This document shows, one piece after another, positions 1-5,613 of a stretch of DNA of 5,613 bases; the stretch's first letter is position 1; each line of letters begins with the position of its first letter. The position numbers were made by a program, and so were the translations under genes. The stretch covers positions 1 to 5,613 of the forward strand of contig JAUVKJ010000137.1 in NCBI GenBank assembly GCA_030592145.1. Reading direction: 5' to 3'. Origin of the DNA: Bacteroides sp. GTDB lineage: Bacteria > Bacteroidota > Bacteroidia > Bacteroidales > SM23-62. The notes beneath the pieces were generated by a model, which saw only the letters and a list, made by a program, of their open reading frames with translations, had not been told where the DNA came from and searched no databases.

Positions 1-94
1 TTGTTGAATTGTGTACAAAACTAACATTTATTGGTTTATTTCATTTTTTTTATTGAAATTACAAATCCCAAAATAATTCAAACAACCTTTATTT
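1..94 (+). promoter_or_regulatory. AT-rich leader upstream of the four-gene operon
   Basis: This stretch is about 20% G+C (19 of 94 bases), far below the coding DNA that follows, and is the only non-coding DNA of any length in the window. It presumably contains the operon promoter and 5' leader. I could not find a confident Bacteroidota-type promoter (a TTTG-like -33 element and a TAnnTTTG -7 element at the right spacing). There is no purine-rich Shine-Dalgarno sequence before the ATG at 95; the preceding bases are pyrimidine/A-rich, as is common in Bacteroidota. A 12-bp near-palindrome centred on GTAC lies at 9-20 with one mismatched pair, and an eight-T run lies at 44-51 without a preceding hairpin, so it does not look like an intrinsic terminator. 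The role is inferred from position and composition only. Confidence 0.5.
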
Positions 95-1066
95 ATGAAG
101 AGCAAAAGCATTTCAAGAAAAGCATTCATAAAACAATCGGCCGTGGCGGGATTGGGTCTTCCCTTAGTGGGCACAAGAATACTGCAGTTTCCATTCAAAC
201 CGGGATCATCAGGAAAGTGCCCTGTCTGCATCTTTTCCAAGCACCTCCAGTTCCTCGGCTATGATGACCTTGCCGATACGGCTCTTGAAGGGGGACTGGA
301 TGGTGTGGATCTGGGCGTCAGGAAAGGCAGCCACGTAGAGCCAGACAGGGTGGAGGAAGACCTGCCACGGGCGGTAGAGGCAATTCAGAAACGGGGACTA
401 CAGGTTCCTATGATGGTCACCCGGATTAATGATTCCCTGGATCCCAAAACAGAGAGAATCCTGAATACTGCAGGCCATCTCGGGATCCGGTTTTATCGCA
501 TGGGGTATTACAGGTACGAAGATTCACCTGGGATAGAAAAAAGCATTGAAAAGATCAGGCCACTTTTCAGGGGACTGGCAGAAATTAATGAAAAGTACGG
601 CATCCACGGGGCCTACCAGAATCATTCCGGCACTTACTTTGGAGCACCTGTCTGGGATATCTGGATGCTGCTGAAGGATCTGAACCCTGAATGGATCGGC
701 TGCCAGTACGATATCCGGCACGCCACAATTGAAGGTGCCAATTCCTGGCCACTCGGCCTTAAGTTGCTGAAGCCTTACATAAAATGTATTGTGGTCAAGG
801 ATTCAAAATGGGAGAAGGTAAATGGAAAATGGAAGGCTGTTAATGTACCCCTGGGAGAGGGGATGGTTGACCTGGACGGTTTTTTTGGGTACCTTAAGGA
901 ATTTGACTTTAGCGCACCGATCTCCATTCACTTTGAGTATCCTTTGTTTGACAAATCTGACAAATCCCTGACCCTGGAGCAAAAAAGAAAAAGCGCCCTG
1001 AAGAACATCCGGCAGGATGTAACCTGTCTTAAACGGAAACTGAAAGAATCAGGATTAATATCTTAA
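95..1066 (+). CDS. Tat-type exported sugar isomerase/epimerase-like TIM-barrel protein (AP endonuclease 2 / xylose isomerase-like family)
   Basis: The 323-residue protein starts with a Tat-like leader: SRKAFIK at residues 7-13, then a small hydrophobic stretch (about 15-30). The second Arg of the twin is Lys, so Tat use is probable rather than certain. The mature part reads as one xylose-isomerase-like TIM barrel. Landmarks are FSKHLQFLGYDDLA (47-60) and GLDGVDLGVR (67-76) near the first strands, YQNHSGTYFG (174-183), QYDIRHA (204-210), a VVKDSKWEKVNGKW stretch (233-246) and SIHFEY (277-282). Candidate metal or catalytic residues are His177, Asp206, His209, Asp236 and Glu281. In this superfamily such barrels isomerise, epimerise, dehydrate or eliminate sugars and polyols using a divalent metal; the exact reaction is not readable. 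The strand that usually supplies the first metal-binding Glu carries a Gln-Asn-His motif instead. The ATG at 95 is chosen because it opens directly into the leader. It is first in the operon, 7 bp before the enolase-superfamily gene. The family is a firm call; the substrate is unknown. Confidence 0.85.
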   Translation: MKSKSISRKAFIKQSAVAGLGLPLVGTRILQFPFKPGSSGKCPVCIFSKHLQFLGYDDLADTALEGGLDGVDLGVRKGSHVEPDRVEEDLPRAVEAIQKRGLQVPMMVTRINDSLDPKTERILNTAGHLGIRFYRMGYYRYEDSPGIEKSIEKIRPLFRGLAEINEKYGIHGAYQNHSGTYFGAPVWDIWMLLKDLNPEWIGCQYDIRHATIEGANSWPLGLKLLKPYIKCIVVKDSKWEKVNGKWKAVNVPLGEGMVDLDGFFGYLKEFDFSAPISIHFEYPLFDKSDKSLTLEQKRKSALKNIRQDVTCLKRKLKESGLIS

Positions 1067-1073
1067 GATCGTT

Positions 1074-2471
1074 ATGATTACAAGAAGAAAATTTGTAAAG
1101 ACAACCGGTACACTGGCCGCCATTTCATCCATAGGATTATCATCAAGCCTTTGCCGGTCAGGTACCTTAAAAAACAAATCCATGAAACCGGTGACTATTC
1201 AGGATGTAGACTCCAAATTTGAACGTGAACCTTTAATCCGGCCCTTTGGTTTCAAAGGAGGATATATGTCTGAGATATGGCAAACGATGAGCTGGATGCA
1301 AAGTGAATCGGGATTTAAAAAGGTAGGCCTCTGTACTCAGAGTGTACTCTGGTCTGATGCCGGAGTTTTTTCATCCAATTCCGAAGCAGGTGGCAATGCC
1401 ATTATGTACCTTCTTACTGAAAGAGCCATGCAGATGGTAAAAGGGCAACGTTTTTCATCTCCTGTTGAACTGCTCGATAATATACTGGAGGAAGTGTATA
1501 ATTATGGAGTCAAAATTACAGGCAAACCCGGTCTGCGGAAAACATTTGCCCTGAATGCCCTTGTGGGACTGGATAATGCTGCCTGGCTGCTGTATGCTGC
1601 AGAAAACGGGATCACAAACTTCGATGACCTGATCCCTCAAGAATTCAAACCGGCCCTTTCACATCACCATGAAAAGGTTGCCAGCATTCCGCTGATGGCT
1701 TATTCCATTCCCATTGAGGAAATCAGGCAGGCTGCTGATGAAGGATATTTCTTCATGAAGATAAAAATCGGTCAACCCGGGACCCAGGAAGAAATGCTGG
1801 AAAAGGATAAAACCAGATTAACCGAAATCCACAATGCCATTGGACACATGGAAACATTCTGCACAAAGGATGGGAAATTGCCCTATTATTTTGATGCCAA
1901 TGGCAGGTATGAAAAAAAGGAAACCTTATTCAGGCTGTTAGACCATGCTAAAAAGATAGGGGCGTATGACCAGATCGCCATTATAGAGGAGCCGTTCCCC
2001 GAAGAAAAGGAGATCGATGTGAGCGATATAGAGATACGGCTTGCCGCAGATGAAAGCGCACATACCGATGAAGACGCACTGAAAAGGATAGAAATGGGCT
2101 ACCGTGCTATTGCCCTTAAAGCCATTGCTAAAACACTCAGCATGACCATGAAAATTGCGAATGTGGCGAAAAAGCATAAGGTACCCTGTTTCTGTGCCGA
2201 CCTGACCGTAAATCCGATACTGGTGGACTGGAATAAGGCGATTGCTGCACGCCTGGATCCCTTCCCCGGGTTGGGGATTGGCTTGCTGGAGACCAACGGG
2301 CACCAGAACTATAAGAACTGGGAGACCATGTTCAGCTACCATCCTTTTAACGGGGCTTCCTGGACAAAAACAAAAGACGGGGTATTTGAACTCAATGATG
2401 ACTATTATGAAAAGAGCGGAGGTATATTGACCGATTCCGGCCATTATCTGGAAATGTTTAATAACTTATAA
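1074..2471 (+). CDS. Tat-exported enolase-superfamily protein (mandelate racemase/muconate lactonizing enzyme family, Lys-Lys type)
   Basis: The 465-residue protein begins with a canonical Tat leader, TRRKFVK at 3-9 followed by a hydrophobic stretch to about residue 25. A capping domain occupies roughly 38-200 and 410-465, around a modified TIM barrel. The barrel shows the superfamily signature: KIK on strand 2 (Lys229, Lys231), DANGRY on strand 3 (Asp274), IIEEP on strand 4 (Glu305/306), AADES on strand 5 (Asp326) and ALKAIAK on strand 6 (Lys349). Asp, Glu and Asp would bind Mg2+; a strand-2 Lys and Lys349 would be the acid/base pair that takes the proton alpha to a carboxylate. That pattern is muconate cycloisomerase/dipeptide epimerase-like. 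It argues against L-fuconate dehydratase, which uses a His-Asp pair, even though a fucosidase lies next door. The strand-8 region (LLETNG, 404-409) lacks the DxD motif of true dipeptide epimerases. The product is longer than typical cytoplasmic members because of the leader and N-terminal extension. It sits 7 bp after the first gene and 8 bp before the fucosidase. Substrate unknown; probably a sugar acid or other carboxylate. Confidence 0.9.
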   Translation: MITRRKFVKTTGTLAAISSIGLSSSLCRSGTLKNKSMKPVTIQDVDSKFEREPLIRPFGFKGGYMSEIWQTMSWMQSESGFKKVGLCTQSVLWSDAGVFSSNSEAGGNAIMYLLTERAMQMVKGQRFSSPVELLDNILEEVYNYGVKITGKPGLRKTFALNALVGLDNAAWLLYAAENGITNFDDLIPQEFKPALSHHHEKVASIPLMAYSIPIEEIRQAADEGYFFMKIKIGQPGTQEEMLEKDKTRLTEIHNAIGHMETFCTKDGKLPYYFDANGRYEKKETLFRLLDHAKKIGAYDQIAIIEEPFPEEKEIDVSDIEIRLAADESAHTDEDALKRIEMGYRAIALKAIAKTLSMTMKIANVAKKHKVPCFCADLTVNPILVDWNKAIAARLDPFPGLGIGLLETNGHQNYKNWETMFSYHPFNGASWTKTKDGVFELNDDYYEKSGGILTDSGHYLEMFNNL

Positions 2472-2479
2472 CCTTAACG

Positions 2480-3787
2480 ATGAAAAAAACATTGAATTTT
2501 TTGCTGGTGCTGGCGGTCTGTTCGACGCTTGCTGCACAGAATGATTATCAACCGTCTGAATCGAACCTGCAGGCCAGGGAGTGGTTCCAGGATGCCAGAT
2601 TCGGCCTCTTTGTACACTGGGGCGTTTACTCCGTCATGGGTGGTGGTGGTGACCATGGCATCGCTGAATGGATAATGAATCGAAAGCAAATCACAATAGA
2701 TCAGTATGAAAAACTTCCTGATTTTTTTAATCCCATTGCCTTTGATCCGGCCGAATGGGTATCTCTGGTCAAAGAAGCCGGGATGAAATACATCACCATT
2801 ACCTCCAAGCATCATGACGGCTTTGCCATGTACGATTCGGAGGTGTCTGACTACAATATTACAGACCGTACCCCTTACGGGAAGGATGTTATTGGCATGC
2901 TCAAGGAGGAATGCGACCGGCAGGGGATCAGACTGTTTTTCTATTATTCACAGCTAGACTGGCACCACCCGGATTATTATCCCCGGGGGGGGACAGGGAA
3001 TTATACAGGAAGGGAGGAATCGGGGGAATGGAACCTCTACATCAATTACATGAATGCCCAGCTTACGGAATTGCTTACAAACTACGGTGAGATAGGAGGG
3101 ATCTGGTTTGACGGGATGTGGGACCAGTGGGATGCTGACTGGAGGCTGGATGAGACCTATTCCCTTATCCACGGGCTTCAGCCACAGGCCCTGGTCGGTA
3201 GCAACCACCACAAAATGCCTTTCCCCGGCGAGGATTTCCAGATGTTTGAGCGCGACCTGCCCGGACAGAACACAATGGGCTTTAACCAGGCTGGGATCGG
3301 CACCCTGCCACTGGAAACCTGCGAGACCATGAACGGTTCCTGGGGCTTCAACATCAAGGATACCCGTTTCAAGAGTACCCGGGATCTCATTCACATGCTG
3401 GTCCGTGCAGCCGGACAGAATTCCAACCTGCTTCTGAACACGGGCCCCATGCCAAACGGGAAAATACAGCCGGAAAATGTCAAAACCCTGAAGGAGATGG
3501 GAGCCTGGATGAAGAAGTACGGCGAAACCATTTACGGAACCCGTGGCGGTCCCACAGGCAACAGGACCTGGGGAGCCACCACGGTAAAGGATAAGACTAT
3601 TTTTGTCCATGTACTCGATGCCGAGGACAGGGTGCTGTATATTCCCCTGGGCGGGAAGACGGTAAAGAAGGCCACCGTGTTTGATACCGGTGAGAAGATC
3701 CCCTTCCACAAGCATGAAGATGGCATAATCCTGACCCTCCCGGAAACCGACCCTGATAAACTGGATACCATTATCGAATTGAAATGA
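2480..3787 (+). CDS. alpha-L-fucosidase, glycoside hydrolase family 29
   Basis: The product should release terminal alpha-L-fucose (possibly a related L-sugar) from a glycan by a retaining mechanism, acting in the periplasm or at the cell surface. The 435-residue protein has a Sec signal peptide (residues 1 to about 20, ending LAAQ). The catalytic (beta/alpha)8-like domain spans about 25-350 and carries GH29 hallmarks: FGLFVHWGVYS (41-51, His46), SKHHDGF (109-115, His111 and His112) and IWFDGMW (208-214). Asp211 is the expected nucleophile. The acid/base Glu is not certain from sequence alone; Glu257 (MFERDLPG) and Glu279/Glu282 (before NGSWGFN) are the nearest candidates. A short C-terminal beta-sandwich follows (about 358-435). 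No carbohydrate-binding module or sorting domain is attached, so it is a minimal GH29. Two sequence oddities lie inside: a Gly4 run (54-57, four GGT codons) near the His46 loop and an eight-G tract at 2985-2992. Its stop overlaps the start of the heparinase-like gene. Confidence 0.95.
   Translation: MKKTLNFLLVLAVCSTLAAQNDYQPSESNLQAREWFQDARFGLFVHWGVYSVMGGGGDHGIAEWIMNRKQITIDQYEKLPDFFNPIAFDPAEWVSLVKEAGMKYITITSKHHDGFAMYDSEVSDYNITDRTPYGKDVIGMLKEECDRQGIRLFFYYSQLDWHHPDYYPRGGTGNYTGREESGEWNLYINYMNAQLTELLTNYGEIGGIWFDGMWDQWDADWRLDETYSLIHGLQPQALVGSNHHKMPFPGEDFQMFERDLPGQNTMGFNQAGIGTLPLETCETMNGSWGFNIKDTRFKSTRDLIHMLVRAAGQNSNLLLNTGPMPNGKIQPENVKTLKEMGAWMKKYGETIYGTRGGPTGNRTWGATTVKDKTIFVHVLDAEDRVLYIPLGGKTVKKATVFDTGEKIPFHKHEDGIILTLPETDPDKLDTIIELK
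2985..2992 (+). repeat. eight-G homopolymer inside the fucosidase gene
   Basis: Four C bases (2981-2984) are followed by eight G bases, read in frame as Pro-Arg-Gly-Gly (residues 168-171) in a loop after the LDWHHPDYY stretch. The frame is intact at this length. Gain or loss of one G would shift the frame before the Asp211 nucleophile. Whether this is a slippage site or simply a run of G-ending codons cannot be told from one sequence. Confidence 0.9.
3784..3787 (+). other. ATGA start/stop overlap between fucosidase and heparinase-like genes
   Basis: The ATG of the heparinase-like gene (3784-3786) shares bases with the TGA of the fucosidase (3785-3787). No Shine-Dalgarno sequence precedes this start. 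This arrangement is widely associated with translational coupling, so the downstream protein is probably made by ribosomes that have just finished the fucosidase. The overlap itself is seen directly; coupling is inferred. Confidence 0.8.
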
Positions 3788-5613
3788 ATACATCAAGATC
3801 ATTGCTGATAACTGTTGCGATTTTCCTGGCCATATCTCACACATTGGGTCAGGCAGGGAACAATTTGCAATTTTCGAATCCGGTCAGCATTTCATGGCTA
3901 GGGGAAAATATTCTCAGGGAATCGCCCCGCCTGATTTTAACTCCGGAACTTGAAAAAGATCTCATAAGGAAACTGGAAACCGATCCTCTGACACAATCAG
4001 CCTATCGTTTGTTGCAGAACAATGCCGAAAGTATTTGCAAGCTGGAGCCGCTTACCTATCAAAAGACAGGGAAGCGCTTGCTTTCTGTCTCAAGGGAAGC
4101 GATAAGACGCATGACGACCCTGGCGCTGGTCTACAGGATTGATAAAAATGAAGCACACCTGATGAAGCTTGAAAAGGAACTGGAGGCGGTTTGCCGATTT
4201 AATGACTGGAACCCATCCCATTTCCTGGATGTTGCCGAAATGGCGCTGGCGGTTTCTCTGGCGGTGGACTGGACCGGTGAGTGGCTTGATCCATCTACCA
4301 GGGATCTGGCCCTGGAAGCCCTTGTTGAAAAGGCTCTGAAGCCATCGGTTTCGGGAGACAACTGGTGGATCGATGCCCATCATAACTGGAACCTTGTCTG
4401 TCATGGTGGCATTTCCTTTGCCGCCCTTGCCGTATTTGAGAAAGAGCCGGAACTGGCATCCGATATATTGCACCGGTCGGTGGATAAAATACCGCTCGGA
4501 CTCATGCCTTATGCACCGGATGGAGTGTATCCCGAGGGACCCTCATACTGGTTCTACGCGACCGACTACCTTACTGCTGCCATATCGGTATACGAATCGG
4601 CCCTGGGCACGGATTTTGGTTTTCCCGCTGCCCCGGGGGTAATGGAGAGTACCATATACAGCCAGGTCCTTGCAGGTCCCTCTGGTGATTATTTCAATTT
4701 CTTTGATGCCAGCCTTGGAGGCTTTCACAGCCTGTCGCACTTCAGTTTGCTGGCCTGGTTTGCCCGCCACGGAGCAATGAATTTCGATGCTGACACATAC
4801 CTGAAGGTGCTGGAGAAGGAACTGGAGAATCCGGGTGAATCCAGGCGGATGCGATTCCTGAGCCTTGCAGTTTTAAACATCTCCTCTCTTCCGGAAGATG
4901 CGACAGAATCCTGGTCAAATCCGGAGGTCTGGATAGGGAAGGGGGCCAGTCCCCTTTGTATCATCCGTAATCCACAGGGCGGTAAGGAAGCATTCTTCCT
5001 GGCTGCCAAAGGAGGGAGTGCAGATGACAACCACGGGAACATGGACGCAGGTTCCTTTGTATTTGAAATGGAAGGGGTCCGCTGGTCTGTCGATCCCGGA
5101 AACCAGGGTTATCATACGCTGGAACAACTGATGGGCAATGAATTATGGAACAGGGCCCAGGATTCCAGGCGATGGACCCTGCTCACGAAAAACAACTTCG
5201 GGCACAGCACACTTACCATTAACGGTGAGATGCACCTGGTGTCCGGCCGGGCTGTTCTGGTCAATGATGATCCCAATAGCAATTTGCCGGCTGCCACTTT
5301 TGACCTTACTCCGGTTTTTGGCAACAAGCTTGAACTGGCTCAGCGTAGTTTCCGGAAATTATCGGACACGCAGTTGCTTATCACCGATGATCTGGAATTC
5401 AATAAACACACCGCTATTATTACATGGCAACTTGTAACCAAAGCGGACATCCGGATTGATAAAGAGCGGGTTATCCTGGAGCAGGATGGCAGGCAATTAT
5501 TTATAAGGGTCAGATCAGGCCAGAAATACAGGACAGAAGTTGTATCGCTTTCACCGCCGCCGCTGGAGTATGATAAAAACATTGAGGGACTAAAACGTCT
5601 GGATATTCACTTT
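3784..5613 (+). CDS. heparinase II/III-like polysaccharide lyase-family protein (3' end beyond the window)
   Basis: The frame stays open from ATG 3784 to the right edge, giving 610 residues without a stop, so the C-terminus is missing. A Sec signal peptide is clear: a short basic start, a hydrophobic core at about 7-18, and a likely cut near LGQ-A (21-24). An alpha-helical toroid-like domain follows (about 45-370), with DAHHNWNLVCHGG (197-209) and DGVYPEGPSYWFY (246-258), both typical of heparinase II/III-like proteins. A beta-sandwich domain begins near 380, containing DDNHGNMDAGSF (414-425) and WSVDPGNQGYHTLE (434-447). Such proteins usually cleave uronic-acid-containing chains by beta-elimination. 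Residues of the expected His/Tyr chemistry present here are His199/200/207, Tyr249/255/258 and His417; which are catalytic would need a structural alignment. Known members act on heparin/heparan sulfate, alginate oligomers and other uronates, so the substrate is open. The start is chosen because it gives an intact signal peptide and an ATGA overlap with the fucosidase stop. The sequence already covers most of both domains. Confidence 0.85.
   Translation, partial: MNTSRSLLITVAIFLAISHTLGQAGNNLQFSNPVSISWLGENILRESPRLILTPELEKDLIRKLETDPLTQSAYRLLQNNAESICKLEPLTYQKTGKRLLSVSREAIRRMTTLALVYRIDKNEAHLMKLEKELEAVCRFNDWNPSHFLDVAEMALAVSLAVDWTGEWLDPSTRDLALEALVEKALKPSVSGDNWWIDAHHNWNLVCHGGISFAALAVFEKEPELASDILHRSVDKIPLGLMPYAPDGVYPEGPSYWFYATDYLTAAISVYESALGTDFGFPAAPGVMESTIYSQVLAGPSGDYFNFFDASLGGFHSLSHFSLLAWFARHGAMNFDADTYLKVLEKELENPGESRRMRFLSLAVLNISSLPEDATESWSNPEVWIGKGASPLCIIRNPQGGKEAFFLAAKGGSADDNHGNMDAGSFVFEMEGVRWSVDPGNQGYHTLEQLMGNELWNRAQDSRRWTLLTKNNFGHSTLTINGEMHLVSGRAVLVNDDPNSNLPAATFDLTPVFGNKLELAQRSFRKLSDTQLLITDDLEFNKHTAIITWQLVTKADIRIDKERVILEQDGRQLFIRVRSGQKYRTEVVSLSPPPLEYDKNIEGLKRLDIHF

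Noticed and set aside
41..55. Eight-T run as a possible terminator of an upstream gene
   Set aside because: No GC-rich or even stable AT hairpin precedes the run, on either strand.
137..235. CPVC (Cys42, Cys45) in the first protein as a redox or metal site
   Set aside because: It falls just after the leader at the first barrel strand, without a second Cys pair or thioredoxin-like context, so chance is more likely.
31..264. A 77-codon plus-strand frame overlapping the leader and the 5' end of the first gene
   Set aside because: Its translation has no family resemblance and it overlaps the Tat leader and barrel start of the first gene in another frame.
1074..1160. Lipoprotein signal in the enolase-superfamily leader (Cys27)
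   Set aside because: The residues before Cys27 (SSSL) do not match a lipobox, which needs a small residue at -1; the Tat leader explains the region better.
1938..2444. A 168-codon open frame on the minus strand opposite the enolase-superfamily gene
   Set aside because: It is antisense to intact barrel motifs, has a low-information hydrophobic/Cys-rich translation and no independent support.
1074..2471. Assignment as L-fuconate dehydratase because of the adjacent fucosidase
   Set aside because: That enzyme uses a His-Asp pair on the late barrel strands; here strand 6 carries Lys349 and no matching His is seen on strand 7.
2954..3844. A 296-codon open frame on the minus strand opposite the fucosidase gene
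   Set aside because: It lies almost wholly antisense to a gene with unambiguous GH29 motifs and shows no recognisable domain; it is a frame shadow of balanced-composition coding DNA.

Overview
The window holds four closely packed genes, all on the + strand. They follow a short AT-rich leader and run off the right edge, so this looks like the 5' part of one carbohydrate-degradation operon. The source is most likely a member of the Bacteroidota. The leader (1-94) is about 20% G+C against much more balanced coding DNA, none of the four starts has a convincing Shine-Dalgarno sequence, and the mix of genes (alpha-L-fucosidase, heparinase II/III-like protein, Tat-exported TIM-barrel and enolase-superfamily proteins) is typical of polysaccharide-utilisation regions in that phylum. 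This assignment is an inference; no rRNA or phylogenetic marker is present.

Layout: 1-94 is the leader. 95-1066 is a xylose-isomerase-like TIM-barrel protein with a Tat-like leader. 1074-2471 is an enolase-superfamily protein (muconate-cycloisomerase/epimerase type) with a canonical Tat leader. 2480-3787 is a GH29 alpha-L-fucosidase with a Sec signal peptide. 3784 to the edge is a heparinase II/III-like protein with a Sec signal peptide, cut off by the right edge after 610 codons. Gaps are 7 bp, 8 bp and a 4-bp ATGA overlap, which strongly suggests a single transcript.

All four products carry export signals, so the chemistry appears to be extracytoplasmic, most likely periplasmic. The readable part of the job is removal of alpha-L-fucose (or a similar 6-deoxy/L-galacto residue) by the GH29 enzyme and handling of a uronate-containing chain by the heparinase-like protein. 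The first two genes look like small-molecule sugar or sugar-acid enzymes (isomerase/epimerase/lyase and an alpha-proton-abstracting enzyme), yet they carry export signals. Their substrates cannot be read from sequence. The most interesting possibility is a periplasmic route that modifies sugars or sugar acids after release, rather than only depolymerising the glycan. No mobile elements, RNA genes, CRISPR arrays or clear terminators were seen.
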